A DNA stretch of 64,000 nt, taken from NCBI GenBank assembly GCA_022511265.1, contig JAFLRX010000009.1, positions 1 through 64,000 of the forward strand. Direction: 5' to 3'. Numbering within the stretch: the stretch's first letter is position 1; every line of letters starts with the position of its first letter. Made by a program: the position numbers and the translations under genes. Shown here piece after piece: positions 46,701-61,700 of the stretch. Origin of the DNA: Eubacterium sp. GTDB lineage: Bacteria > Bacillota > Clostridia > Oscillospirales > Ruminococcaceae. The notes beneath the pieces are model-generated. The model was given only the letters and a program-made list of their open reading frames with translations. It searched no databases and was not told the DNA's origin.

Positions 46701-49700
46701 GGCAGATCGGTAAAGATGTAGTTATAGTCGTCGCTTACCGGCAATTCCTGACCGATGGTCACGGTCTTGTAATAATCGCCGTCGCCGTTGTCTGGCTTCC
46801 ATTTGCCGTCAACGTCAAGATACCAGCGCTCGAGACCTATCGTTACGTCGGCCAGAGTTGTCTCTGCCTTTACGGTCTCATCGTCCGCGCTTGTCTCGCT
46901 TCTGTCGATGATGCCGTCATAATCGGCGTCGTCGAATATCCAACCGCTGATGCTGCCGGAGGTGAACGGCGTAAATCCGCCGTCATACTCGTCAAGCAGC
47001 TCTACGGCAGTAACGATATCGTACTTAACATCGCCGTATTCGCGTATATAATAGGTGTCCTCGGGAGCTTCTGCCTCGTCGGCTACGATAGCGTATTCGC
47101 CGTCCGCCATCAGGTAATCGTTCTTGAGATCGCTTACTCTCTTGCCGGCAGCGGTTACGCGGTAAAGGGTTATCGCGTACTCGGTCATGTCGGGATATCC
47201 GGTTACCTTAGCCTTATAGCCTGCGAGATAATACTTGCCGTTTGTCAGCACATAGGTATCAACGTCATTGAAGATGAACTTTCCGCTGCTCAGGGTGGTG
47301 TCGGTGCCGTATGCTCCCACATATACCCAGCCCCAATCATCAGCGTTGCTGTCGGTGGGATCGTAGTAGTACTGCTCGAGAGTGATCTTGACGCCGCTTA
47401 TACCTGTTTCGGAAGTGTTATCGTAGATACCATCGTAGTTATCGTCGCTCCAGATGATACCTGCAAGCGAGCTCTTCTCAAACTGAGTGAGACCTGCGTC
47501 GTAGGTATCCTCGTCCACGGTCTTGTAGATATCGAATGCGCCGAGCGCGTTTTCTATCAGCAGCTGTGCACGGTTGCGCAGACCGTCCTCGCCGTACTGT
47601 GCCAGTATCTCGTCAAGGTGTCTGCCGTCATTGTTGGTATCCTTTATCTGCATTGCAACAATGATGTATTCACTGGTCTCGTTCAGCAGCATTGTCGATG
47701 CGATAAGGTCGCTGTCGATAGTATCGTCTATGCCGACGCGCCATCTGGTTACCGCATAATCGTTGCCGTTGATGGTGATATCGTCGATGTCGGTGATATC
47801 AAGATCTACCTTTATCTTATAGGATACCAGTACCGGCTTGCCGTCTACCGTCGCGTAGGAAAGTACATTTTCAAAGCTGTACTTGCCGTCTGCGTCGGTG
47901 GTGGTGGTCAATGCGTACTTCGCGTATTCGGTCGCGCCTATCAGTGTCTCGGTCAGCGGCTTCCAGCCGTTTACGGTGTCGTAATAGTACGGTATCAGCT
48001 CGAGGTCTATGCCCTCTATGCCTTCTTCGTATACGGGTGTTGTGCCGTCGCCGGGCAATGCTCCGCTACCGCCGTCATCAGGCTCAAGATCCTGTATGCC
48101 GTCGTAGTTCTTATCATCCCAAACGATACCGCTGATAGTAGCAGTGGTCTTTTCGGTAAAGCCGAGGTTGTAGTTGTGTCTGGTCAGCTTTGCGCCCGTG
48201 TTATATCCGCCCGCAGCAGCAGAACCGAACGAACTCTGGTCTTCGGTGTCTCTGAACTTTCTGGAGGGTATGATATAACCGTCCTTGCACTCGCTCAGGG
48301 TGCTGTGGTCGTACTTGGTCACCTCGTTGGGCGCACTTATCATCAGTGCACTGTTGGTGGCCTCTTCATCGGTAACGGGCATATAATACTTGGTTATAAC
48401 GACCTCTTCCACATCGGCAACAACCGGCATATCCAGCAGGAATACTCTATAACCGTAAAGATAGCTCTTGCCGTTGTTTTCGTATACGGTAGGCAGATTG
48501 GTGAATATATACGTGCCGTCGGGATATGTCGTGCTGTCACCTGTAACGGCGTCTGTTATAGTACGTTCATTTGCGTCTGTTATATCATAGTACTGTTTAC
48601 CGTTATAGGTTTTTGCAGCTGTGCCGTTGTCCTCTATCCACTTGTTGGTCGTATCATCGTAATAGTAGCGCTTGAGACCGATGTTGACGTCGGTTAAGAT
48701 GTAATCTCCGTCGTCCTCGTTATACAGACCGTCGTAGTTTACGTCGAAAAACGCCACACCGGTTATCGCGGAGTCTTGCTCTGCCATAACGCCGAGGTTG
48801 TAGTCGATAAGGTCTCTTTGGGCTGCCATATCGTATACGGTAGCGCCGAGAGTCTGTACGTTGGTGTTGACAGCACCGTTTGTCACCGTTGCGGTGTTTG
48901 CAGCGATGATATAGCCGTCACACTCTTCAGCTAACAAGCCTACATATACGTTATTGTAGTTGGTCTTGGTAACAGAGTATACGTAATTGTTGTTACCGTC
49001 AAGCGTCTTGTACAGTGCGCTGTCGCTGACGCCGTTGTTTGCAAGGTGCTCTACGTTAGAGGTCTTTGCCGGCTGACCGTCAGCATACAGCTTATAGCCT
49101 GCGATATAAGTCTTGCCGCCTACCATAAACTGCGTGGGTACGGGTATCTCATACGAGCCGTTGCCGGTGTAGGTTATTGTTGCGGAATAGGTCTTCTGCG
49201 TGCCGCCTTCGGTGTATTCACGCCAGGTCGTACCGTCATAGTAGTATGCGTATGCGGTAAGGGTTACCGTGTTAGGCGTGTAGAACTGCATCGACTTCTT
49301 GAGGTTGGGACTGAGACCCTCCATGTTGCCGTCGACCATATTTCTTCTGCCGTTGTCGTCCTCATCGTCGAACAGCCAACCGCTGATGGTGGACATCTCG
49401 TATGCCTTATATCCGCCGTCAAAGCCGGTAAGCTCCTCTGCGTCTACCGCAGTGAGGATATCGTACTTGGTGGTTACACCCTTATAGGTGTAAGAACGCT
49501 CGTACGGATCGGTCTTGGACGCGTACGCGCCTTCAAGCCGTACATCGGCTACGATAACGTATTCGTCTGCCGCATTGAGATAGTATACGTCGTCTATCTT
49601 GATAATGTCGCTTACACTATCGGTAGTGTTGATACGGTAGTATGTCAGTGCCCAATCATTCATTGAGATACCGCCGGTTACCTTCAGCTTATAGCCTGCG

Positions 49701-52700
49701 AGCTTGTGTTCGCCGGTGGTGGGCAGCTCGTAATATGTGCTTACATCAGCAAACTCAAAGTATCCGTCAGCCAGCGTTCCGGTAGTGCCGGAAGTGGTTG
49801 CCGTAGCGATATCACCGACATAGTGCCAATTATTGCTGTCGTCAAGATAATACTGCTCGAGTGTTATCGTAACGCCGGGTATACCCGCCTCGCTATCGTC
49901 CATGATACCGTCATATACGGAATCGCTCCAAATAGTGCCGGATATGGTGCTCTTCTCATATTCCTTGAAGCCGCCGTCATAGCCGTCCTTATCGGATGCC
50001 GTTACAAGGTCAAATGTGGTCGGCTCTTCATCGCCGGGCCATGTATACTGTACCTTGTACTGCGACTTGTTGTTGCTTGTGGTCGCGCTTGTGATAGGTG
50101 TCGCGAGTATAGCGTATTCGTCCTTGGTGGTCAGCGACTGGGAGAACAGCTCGCCTGTCTTGCCCTCACGGCACAGGTCGCTGTTGATCTGATCGCCTGT
50201 AACGGTCATCTGATACCAGGTTACGCCGTAGATGTCTTCATCTACAACACCGTTTTTATCAATTGCGGACTTTACTACCTCGGGCTTATAGCCTGCAAGG
50301 TAATACTTGTCGCCTATGCGTACATATGCATAAAGATCGTCAAAGCTGTACTTGCCGTCAGCGTCGGTCAAGGTGGTCTTGAAGTACTCGGACGGGGTTG
50401 CGGGTGCAGTTGCCGCATTCGGGTCGTCGTTGCACTCTACCCATGTAGTTCCGTTATGATAGTAACGCTTCAGTCCGATGGTAACACCGCTCAGCGGCTG
50501 GTCGCCGTCATCGTCGATGTTCATATAACCGTCGTATACTATATCGTTCCAGATATAGCCGCTGACGCTCTTCTGCTCAAACTCTTTATAACCTGCGTCA
50601 TAGCCGTCGCGGTCACGCGCGGTCACGAGGTCATAATATTTATCAAGATACTGCTTGGTATAGTAATCGTTGTATACCTGCTCGCCCTTGTTGTTGGTTG
50701 CCTTTACCGCTTCCTTAGCAACGATGATGTATTCCTTGGCATCGTTGGTGTCGGGTGTAAGCTTGCCATTGTGCAGGTCGTTCTGATATACAGCGTCGCC
50801 GTTAACGTCGATAGAGTACAGCGTCTCTGCATACTTGTCATTATCGGGGTTGGTTACTACCAGCTTGTAGCTTGCGAGGTAGTACTCGTCGCCTACCAGC
50901 ACATAGGTATCAAGATCCTCAAACGCGTACTTTCCGCCGTTGGAAGTAAGCAGGTAATCAATACCGTCAGCAGGATCGGTGCCGGGCAACGTAAATCCGT
51001 TGACCTTAACCCATGCGCCCTGTCCGCCGATACCGCCGTTGGGATCCCAGTAGTACTGCTGGAGCGTTACCTTAACGCCGTCAATACCTGCCTCGCCGTC
51101 GTCCATCTTACCGTTGTAATCGGACGCAGCTATCTCTGCGGGTGTACCGCCTACTATGCCGGAATCGTTCCATACGATACCGCTGATCTCGCCCTTTTCA
51201 AACTCTACAAGACCTGCGTCGTGAGTATCGTCGCTTACTACCTTATAGATATCGAAATATCCAAGCTCGTTCTTAATAAGCAGCGAATTCCAGTTGCCCA
51301 GTTCTTCTGCGCCGTAGTTTGCTTCTACCTCAGGCGGAACAGTTCCGTCATCGGCATCGGGTCCCGCGATCTGTACAGCTACTATGATGTAATCGCTCAG
51401 GATGCTGTTTACACCCGGATGATTATCATCATAAATATCATTTATATCGTTGAGCAGCATTGTCTCTACGATAAGATCGCTGTCGATAGTATCGTCTGTG
51501 CCGATATTCAGTCTTGTTACGGCACGGTCAACTTCCTTATCGCTGATCTTATAGCCGTCTTCGCCATCAACGATAACGTCGTTGCTGAACTTAACTCTGT
51601 AGGATACCAGCACACGCTCGTACTCGCCGTCATTATTTGCATCCAGCAATGTATGCGCACGCAGATGTTCAAATCTGTATTCGCCAAGCGGCTTAACTCT
51701 GTTATATGCGTCAGGTGTTACGCCGTCGCCGGAAATATCCGTCAGCCAGAAGTTTTCGTCAAAGTCGAACCAGTCGGGGTTTTCATCATTGCCGAGGTTT
51801 ATCTGACCGTGAGGCATCTCATGCCACTCGCCTGCCCAGTAATAGTACGGCAGCAGCTCTACCTTATAGCCTGCCAGACCGGGCTCGAGAATGTCTACTA
51901 CTTCCTCAAAGCCGTCAGCATTGATTATAGTCTCGCTGTCGTATGCGTCCTGGAGACCGTCATAGTTGATGTCATCCCAAATAGTTCCGCTTATTGTCGC
52001 ATACTCGCGCAGAGCAAAGCCTGCGTCCACGTCGTTGCGGACAATACCGTAGTTGCGGTAATGCTTGCCGTTGTAGGTAACCAGTACGCGCGGATCATCA
52101 GCGTCGTCCAGAGCATCCGCAACGATTATAAATTCATCATTGTTGCCGTTACCGAATGCCATGTAGGGCGGTAATTCGCTTGCCGCGTCAAGGTTATAGT
52201 CGGATGTCAGCACGTTGCTGTCACGGTCATAGTTAGGATCGTTGGTTATCATGAACTTGGTGGGATAATACTCACCGTTCACGGTAGACATATCGATCTT
52301 TACCTTATAGCCGGCAAGGTGGTTGGTACCGGTAACCGGCGTTTCTTCGCCGCCTTCTTCTATAGTAGGATCGGTAGGATCTGTGCCGGGCTCGACCTCA
52401 ACCTCATCAGGTATGAAGATGAACGCGGGCAGATCGTTAAAGCTGTAGGTACCGCCGTCACTCCAGGTAATGATGTTGGTAACTTCAGCAAGAGGAGTTA
52501 CGCCGTCACGCTGTACAGGTATTTCTATCTGTATCCAGGTATTTGTATCCTCGTCATAGTAATACTGTTCGAGGATGAATTTAACGCCTACATAGTTGCC
52601 GTCTGCGGTAAGGTCCGCATCAGTGAAGTTCTCATCAACAGGCTTGTATGTTCCGTCACTGTAGAGGTAGTTGTTATCAGGCATTATCGGCTCGGATACC

Positions 52701-55700
52701 CAGATGCCGTCTTCGGGGATGAAGTACTCGTCACGGATACCGTTGTAGTTTTCGTCGATAAAGACGTTCATGCCGATAAAGCCCTTACCTACTTCGATAA
52801 AGCCGAAACCGAACCTGCTGAATTCACCGTACTGGCCGTTGAATTCGCCGTTTACTAATCTTTGGTCCGGATAACCGTCTGCGTCAAAGTCTACCGCGGT
52901 CGGATTTACCAAGAAGGAGGGAGTCATATTCCAGCCTGTTGTCTGGTCGTACGCAAAGTCATTGTCGTACCATTTTACATCACCGTACGGATACGCAAGC
53001 GCGGTATCAGCGTGGGTGATAGGAACAGGCTCGTGCATCTGATCCTCATTTATGTCAGCTATATGGGCAAGTGCCACATACGACTTATAAGGATACAGTG
53101 TGGTCTTGAAGTAGCCGTCGGAATCGGTGGTCAGTATAGTGCCTTCCGGAATCGGATTGCCGTTTACATCCAGCTCGATATTGCCGTTGGCGTCTCTCTT
53201 GAACCAAGATATCTTCTTGCCGTTGTAGTCATATACTTCGGCATATTCATACTGCTCGTCGCCGAGGTCCTTCAGCTCGAAGATGAATACATTTACGTCC
53301 TTGTACGGCTCTTCGTCGTCGGTAGATTCTCTGTTGAACCAACCGTCAAGAGTGCCGCTGTGACCTGCTGTATTCTCATCATGCCAAGCATAGCCGCTGT
53401 AGAGGTAGGAGTGTGCAACACCGAGGTTGTAAGAAGTCATCTTCTTGTCATACTCACGGAATGCCGCATAGTACTCAGCACTCAGCTCGTATATGGTCTT
53501 TTCGGTCTCTACGCCGTCTTTTACAACAGTATACTTGCCGCTGACGTACTTACCGGCAGCCTCGTCATAGTAAACAGTGCCGCTGATAGGTTCGCCGTTG
53601 TCGTCGGTTATCTTTAATATCTCACCGGGATCATATACAGCCTCGATATCGATAGGATCGGAGATCATTATCAGATGTTCAGCCGGCTGATTATCCAGCG
53701 GGATACCGCCGTCAACACCGTCGTTGCCGTAGTCGGGCAGGATGTCGCCTACACGGTATACGGTAAGCGCGGTCTTGCCGTCAAAGCCGATGGTTCTGGT
53801 GGTCAGCGCGTACTCGTCATATCCCTCGGGGAAGGTATAACGCAGACGGTATCTGCCCGGCTCGATGTTGGACAGCATGAAGTAACCGTTGCGGGCATTG
53901 ATATCCATCTCGGTGGTATAGGTCAACGCCTTGCCGTAGGTTGCGTATTCATTATCACCGGTGGGGTTAACCTTTAACTTACCGGTGGTCTCGTCGATCA
54001 CGCACCAGCGTCCCTCTTCATTGAGGGCTACCGGCTCGCCGAACGAGTTAACGGGATAGCCGTTTTCATCCAGCAGCTCTACCAATACGCCGTTGATGCC
54101 CGGGTCGTCAAGTGATCCGTCTCTGCTGTAGTCAAGGTTCTTGGTTGCTCTGTGGAACAGCTTTCTCTCAAATGCTATTACTTCTTCGGTGGTCTTGATT
54201 ATCGGGCGATCCTTCGAGTCGAGTACAAGCTCGCCGTTTTCGTCAACCACATATTCGGGGTTGCCGTCGGCGTCAAGCACAGGCATCTGCACCGTCGTGG
54301 TGTTAACAACATAGCTTGCGTCGTCTTCAAAGGTAGCGCTGTAGTTCTCATCGAACCATACATACTGACCGATATAGCCCTTATCGTATGCTGCGCCCGG
54401 ATATACACCGGCTCTGTTAGAGGTCTGGAGTGCTACGTCGGTTGCGCCGTTGAGACCTGTACCGGATGTTACGAACAGGTTCCAGCCGTAGAAGCCTTCA
54501 GTAGCGTTACCGATCTCATTTTCGGTCATGTTTATCTCGTCGATAAAGAACGGATATTGAGGCAGGTTGAGCGGAGCCTTCATATTGTATGAAAGCTTGA
54601 TCTGATTTCTGCCCTTCAGCTGGAAGTTGGAAACAGGCTCTACATAGATAAGCATTATCGTTCTGCAAAGCAGTTCAAATTCCTTCGCGCTTAGGGTTGC
54701 GCCGTAAGCCCTGAATTCTTCAAGACTTACCAGTCCGCTGGCATGCTTTTCAGCATCGCCCTTATACAAGTCATCAAAGAACTTGTCGTTAGATGCTCCG
54801 TCAGGAGTCTTTGTCATCGCTTCGATATCCGCTATGTTGCCCTTGGTTATCGTGCCGTTGTCGAAATTGAACGGACCGATCCAAATGCTTACGGTATCGG
54901 TATCGGTAAGGTCGGTCGTACCTTCTGTTGCGGATACATGCTCTACCTTTATGCTGTCGATATCCAGATAGCCGCTCCAGAACGAGGATGTTCCGGCTCT
55001 CGGGTCTCTGTTGATGATACCGTCATCACCGATGTGCGGCAGTATATCAAAGATTATCGGCTTGGAGAAGCTCATACCGTCACTCATGTTGGTGACTGTC
55101 GAGTTGAACGAGTAATATGTGCCCTCCGGTACCATAGAGGGTCTGTACATACCGTTACCTGCGGTGTTTCGTCCGCTGCCGTAGTCGGAGTAGGAAGACT
55201 TCGAGGACTCCATACCGAGACCCTGAGTGAACTGGATACCGCCGATGGTGTGTACTATCGCACTCTCGTTATTGAATTTCTGGTTGTTGTTAATGTCGCG
55301 CTCATCAGATACATACGCGTGTACCGATGTAGTGTCGCCGTATGCCAACGGCAGGTAGGGTATGAACGAACCCTCCTTAAAGCCGTAGCCCTTGGTCGCC
55401 AGCATTGCGGCTTCCATCGCAAGTACGCCGTTGGTGTTAACAGGCAGGATGTACTCTACCGCAACGCTCCAGCCTACAGGCAGTACGCCCTGGAAGCTGA
55501 AGGTCATTACCTGCATCTGCAATACCTTGTCAGCAGATACCTCGGTGGGCTTGGAGTAGTAGCTGAAGTCGGAAAGCTTAAAGGCTATATCGACTCCCGG
55601 TACGGCCTTAGTTCCGTCCGGCTTGAGGACATACCATGCCCATTGCGCGTCATAGGTACTGATAGAATCCTTCAACTCAGGATGAGCGAGCAGAGAATCC

Positions 55701-58700
55701 TGATAACATGCTTCTACCGGGTTGTCGGCGTCGGCATAGTTATCTATCCTATCCATTATGTTTTCAAATCTGTCAAAGCTCAGCTGCTGAATGTAAGGAA
55801 GTACTATAGATATCTGCGGGTTAGAGGTGTTATCCTCGGTCTTGTTAGTAAGGCTGGGGATAGTCTTGCTGCCCTCGTCTATCTCTTCCTGGGTATAGTT
55901 GTGCAGCTCTGCCTTATACTTCAGTGTCGCGTAATATCCCGCGGGAAGAACGACGCTGTCGCTCCACTTGATTACCGGTATGATCTCGCCGGTCTCGGGA
56001 TCTTCTATCGCGCCTGAGGTATAGTTCCACATATTAAGGTCGATACCCATTACAGGGTTCTCACTTGCGACAAAGTATCCGCCTCTTGCAGATTCAGAGA
56101 TCACCGCGCTTTGCTCGACATAATCGCTGTACTGCGCCTGAACGGTCGCATAGTGGTTAACATGCAGTTTTTCAAGGTGTGTATTAGTTCTTGTCAGTGT
56201 AACAAACGCCGAATTGCCGAAACGGGTCATGGTCATATTGTTACCGTCGGAGAAGTTAACGTTAGATGTAACGCTGTCAGGTAAATTCCACAGCGAGTTG
56301 TCAAGTCTTGCTACGTTGAGGGTACCGTCGTCGATATCGTCTAATTCTTCGATCTCAGGAGTTGCGGGATCGCCGTCTATAGCAAGTCTGAAGCCGCGGG
56401 GAACAAGTATATCATCATTCGGTACATCCTGATCCGCGTCGATGACGTAACGTACCTGATAGATGCTGGTGCGGAGTGCGCCAGAATTGATAGCCAGCAG
56501 ATGGTTTTCGGTTATCGAAAGACCTTCAGCAGGTGTAAGCTCTACCCATGCGGAGTTGGTCTCGCTGTCAAGGTTCAGCAGATATGCTTCCAGAGCATCC
56601 TCATCGTTAGAGGTAACATACATTGTCTTACCGCCGGAGGATTCCCATCTGGTCAGCTCGATATGGCAATACTCGGGGTCTTCATCGCATATCGGACAAG
56701 CTGTGTTAACCACGCCGTCAATACATCTGCTTGTGCAGGTGCATACCAGGCACTGGTCGGGATCTTCCTGGCAGGCCTTGCAATCCTGCTGAGTATTCTC
56801 ATCGCATCTGCCGAGCGAATCAACGCAATGGCATCTCGGTATTCCCGCCTCGCACTTGGAGAAGTCTGCCTTACAGATCGGGCAGTCGCGGTTTACGTAC
56901 AGGTCGCTGCACTGGTCGTCTTCTTCGCCGCAGATGCAGCCCTGCGGACGCTCTTTAGGCTTGTAGGTAACCTCAAACTTTACGTCCGAAGGTGCGGTCA
57001 CGTTTATCAGCTTCTTGAGGGTCTCATCGGTCTCCAGCTGGTACTGCATATCGTTGTAGTATGCAGGGTTGGTTTCAGCCAGCTCAACGGAGGTACCGGT
57101 ATCAAAGAGTTTACCTACCTGAATATATACGTGTATCTTCAGGTTTTTGTCAAGAATGGCTGCCGCTTCTTCGCTGAGGCCGGTCTTGGTGCGGGTATCC
57201 CATACACCTGTAGCTATACCCAGCACCTCACCGCCGACGCTCTCGTCTTCTGCGGTTGCGGGGGTCAGGGTCATAATATCGGTTCCGCGGTAGGGTATGC
57301 GATAATCAACCACAAACTGCTGAACTGCCGCGCCGGTGTTGATTATCTCGTCGATGTACATCATCATGCGATATGCACCCTTTACCGACGGGTCATTTAC
57401 TCTTGTCTGAGCATTACCGCTGATATCGGGGTTGATGATCTCTATCATCGGCTCGGAGGTATCAACACGTATCGTTGCCGCCGGCTTGAGCAGGATGACC
57501 TTAGCGGTCACGTCGCTCGCGTGTACGTCAAACGCATCCTCATAATACTCGCCGTCAAGGTCATGGTCGACTGCGGGTACAATAATGGGAAGTGTACCGG
57601 GCTTTACAAGCTCGCCGTCTTCGTCAAATTCGGGAGCCTCGCCGGGTATAATGGTTATATCGCTGTCATAAGCGGGTCTTACATATTCGTCTCTTTCGGG
57701 GTTGTACGGGGACGGCAGCTGGTCGATATTATAACCGTACTGCTTTACTTCATCTTCGTCTTCGTCGCCCTCTTCTACCTCTTCATCCTGGAGATATGTG
57801 CCGCTCATGTCATCGAAGGTTACATAAGTGTATGCAACATAGTCCTCGTCCCAGCTGTCGGGTGCGCTCATTATGCTGGAGTCGGGATCTTCCGCTCTGT
57901 CTATCATAGCAGGTATACCTACTACCATAACGTCGCCGTTGCCGAAGTAACCGGGCAGCATCTCACCGTCTACGTATCTCTGATAGGTGATGTCATCTTC
58001 ACTGCCGGGTGCGTTCTGGTCGCCGGGGGTGATTATAGTAATTCTTACGGTCTCGGTCAGATCATCGTCGTTTTCTTCACGATAGATCTCTACGCTGAAA
58101 CCGCTGTCCTCGAGATCGTCTAAAGTAAGACGTACTATCGGATAGGTCGTTACCGTGCCGTCCAGCGCAACACTGTTCGCGCGCTTGTACAGCAGGTAGA
58201 AGTCGCCTAAGCCGTTCTCTTCGTCGTACTTCTCGTAAGTAACTATTCTCGGCAGCACGAAGCTAACCACGATCTTGGCGTGCTTTACATCGCCCTGATG
58301 GTCGTAGTCTCTGGTATTTACAGTGGTATTGCCGTTCTTCCAGCTCTCGCGTACTTCGTTGCTGTTCTGGTTGAATACCTCAGCGTAATAGTACAGCTCG
58401 TCGCCGTACTGTACTGGCAGGGTATCGTCAAATACGTTGGTGGTCTTATCCCAGGCAGTGCTGCCCTCTTCAGGATAATACTCAAATGTCTCAGGCAGCT
58501 CTGCGAGCTTGTTCGCAGCCAGTGTTGCCGCGCTGCCGGTACGTCCGCCGAGCCATCCGTAATAGCCGAGCCAGTTGCCCGCAGTGCCAAAGCCGCTGCT
58601 TGCATAATCCTCAGTAGCCTCTGTCGTGGAGACAAAGCTCATGTTCTCAATGCTCGGAGCCTTGATGCGGATACGCATAGTGGTATACGCAGCCGAGTCG

Positions 58701-61700
58701 GTGTTACCGTTCGCGCTCTTGTCGTTGCTGAGGTTTACGTCTACCCAATCAAGGACATTGCATAATTCGCCGTCCTCGTTGGTGAGTGCGGGATCCTTCC
58801 ATTCTTCCAGTACTATCTTAGACTTGGTTTCATCCAGCTCCCAATAACGCTTGTCGCCCTTATTATCGGTAGCGTCTATCAACGAATATGTGTGCGATCT
58901 GATGTCGCTTTCGTCGTCGGTATACGGTATCTTGACAGTGCGCGGTACATCCGGTATAGCACCGTTGCCTACACGGTCGATACGGGTATCGCCGGGGCTG
59001 CGGAACAGGTTGGTCGAGCCTCTGGTCTTTATATCATATGTAAAGTTGCCATAGCCGGTAACAGTCTTGCTGCCTACCCAGAACGGGTTCTCGCCTGCGG
59101 CATTCAGCGCGGTGCTGTTGGCGTCGGTTATTTCGCTGTCAAGGATAAACTTATAGTTTTCCAGCTTGCTGGACAGCAGGGTATGTGCCTGCTGGTACTG
59201 CTTCAGCTCGTCGCCGTGACCCTTAGGCTGGCTCTCGGTAAAGAACTTGAAGGAGAACTTCAGCTTTTGTCCGGAGAGTACCGTTGCCTTATCGGCATTT
59301 CTTATATCGGTATCCTTCGGGATAAGAGTGATCTTAAATCTCTCGGATTCTTTAAGATATTCTACCTTGGTATCGTAGTAATGTGCTACGTCGGTAGTAC
59401 CTATAGTCGCCGTCCAGTCAAGCTCGTTAGTTGTATTAAAGGTGCTGTTTGCATCCTTTTCAAAGAGCTTGCCGTCTGTTGTCTTAGGCGTGATACCGTA
59501 AGGCAGTATCTCGGTGATTACGGGATAGTACAGCGTACCTTGTGCGCCGCCGTCGGTGGCATAGGTATGCTTCCACTTGTAATGCGAGGAGATCCAGCCA
59601 TAGTGGTCATCATCATAAGGCTGCCTGTATCCCTCATAGTTGGGGATATAGTATTGCAGGTAATAGTAGTTCTCTGCGTAGATGTTGAGGATGTTGGTCT
59701 CACCCTCGCCGTTTACGTAGTAGTTCTCTATATCTGTCTCGGATTTGCCGACCGTTGCCCATGTGCGGACAAACGGCTTGCGGATGTGCGCGCGTGTACC
59801 GGTCGATGCATATGTGGTACGTTTACCGCTCGCATAGGACGCCTTTGCGTTGTCCTTGTCAACGGTAGTCGCAAGCTTATAGTTAGAATCGCTTACGGTA
59901 TTATCAAGGTATACCTCGCGGTTGCCGATGTTCATACCGTCGATGTACGGCATGTTGGGCGAGCCGTTTACGTAGTAGGACCAAGGCTCGTGTCCCCATG
60001 CCAGATCTCTTGCGGTGTCAACGTATCCGTAACCGTTATAGAGGTAATCCATACCGCCGTACTGGGTGCTGATATATGCACCGTAGTTGCCGCTGTTGGT
60101 AGCGGTGCTGGTATAGGTGTCGGTCTTGTAGTTATAGGTGTTGCCCCACTGGCTGGTGGTGTCGTAGATCTGATAATAGCTGTCCTGCTCTACATCAACG
60201 GGACGTGCAAATACCTGATCGTAGAAGTACTCGTCATCCGGGGTCTTGTATACGTGTGACGGCAGGTCTACCTGCATCATATAACCGAAGTTAGAGCCTC
60301 TGCCAAACCACTGGTTAAGCTGCTTGTTTACGGTTATCTTGAGTACCCATGCAGCCTCTTCAACATCGTATTCTCTGTAGTCCTTGTCTACATAAGAGTC
60401 TTTAGTCTTGTTCATGTTGGCCTTGCTGAGTACGGGGTCCTGCATGATGTCGGAGGTGAGGTATTTACCGGCAGCGTCGCCCGGCATTTGCAGTATCTCT
60501 ACCGTTACCATGCCGTCGGTAGTTACATCGGTGTAAGTTGTGCCGTTATATGCGATGGTGGTGTCGAGGAAGCCGTTCTTGGTAGAAAGGCTGTTGTTTA
60601 CCTTGACCTTGATAGACTCTGCTATCGCCTTCTCAAGCGCCGCCTTTTCAGACGCGGACAGGCTTACGCCTACCTTGCCTGTAAACGCAGTCGGCTCTAT
60701 GCCCTCAGGCATTACATAGATGAACTCTACGCCGCTCTTTACTGCGTAGTCACCGTAGTTGTACGCACCAAGGCTGGTGATGAACGACTGGTCATATTGC
60801 AGGGTGGTTATGCTGTCGTCGTTAAATCTTCTGAGACGATAGCTGCCCTCGTAGTTGTCATTCCATGAATAAGTGCTGTAAGAGCTCTTATTTACAAAGC
60901 GGTCATAGCGAGAATCCGACACATAGTTCGCATAGTTGGTCGGCAGATACTCAGTGTTGGAGTCATTAGAGTTAACATTAGCGACAAACTCCGAGCTTGC
61001 AGCCAGCCATGCGGTCTGCAGGTGTGTTCTTGCCTGTGCCCATATCAGTGCCTCGGTATGGTCGCCCTGCCACAGCGTTGCATTAGCGTCGCTGTTAGTC
61101 TTGCGAGCATTGCCTATCTCCTCGCGGTATGCCATCAGTAACGTATAGTAGTCTCTGTTGGCTGTTCCCGCGCGGGATTTACTGTAATACCGTACACTCG
61201 GCAGGTTTGCGTATGCCGCTGTGGTAGACGGCGTCTGGGTGCTGTAGTAGGTTACCTGCTGATACTTCGCTACGCTCATATCGGAATCCTTGAGGTAACC
61301 GTTTTTACCCGTAACATATGTATTGTAATATGCGTCGCCGTAGGTGTCGTTGGTGTCACCCGGCATATATACGGTAGCATCCTTGAGGTATTCGTATCTG
61401 TCTACGTCGGGGTTCAGCTTACCGCTGACAGCGACGTCGTGATACAGATAGTTCATATCCATCAGCGTGCCGGAGTTGTTGAACTGCGTCAGGCTGCCGT
61501 TATAGCTGTTGGTTCTTACTTCACCGATAAACGGATAAGAAGCAGTCTCGTTATGATAGTGCGGATAGCCGTAATAGAAGCTGTGTACCTGACCGTACTC
61601 ACCCATCTTGGGGTAGTAATCTACAAAGGTATCGGAATTTCTTACGGTGTACGCCAGCGGCAGGTCTTCTTCTCTTGTTACCGCGCTGTACTGTACCTCT

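Noticed and set aside
39554-52174. Very long plus-strand ORFs (for example 39554-42751, 42809-44710, 45344-48697 and 49706-52174) opposite the giant gene
   Set aside because: They are antisense shadows of the repetitive minus-strand gene: they follow its repeat borders, lack ribosome sites and recognisable domains, and translate to low-complexity Val/Tyr/Ile-rich sequence repeated at each domain.
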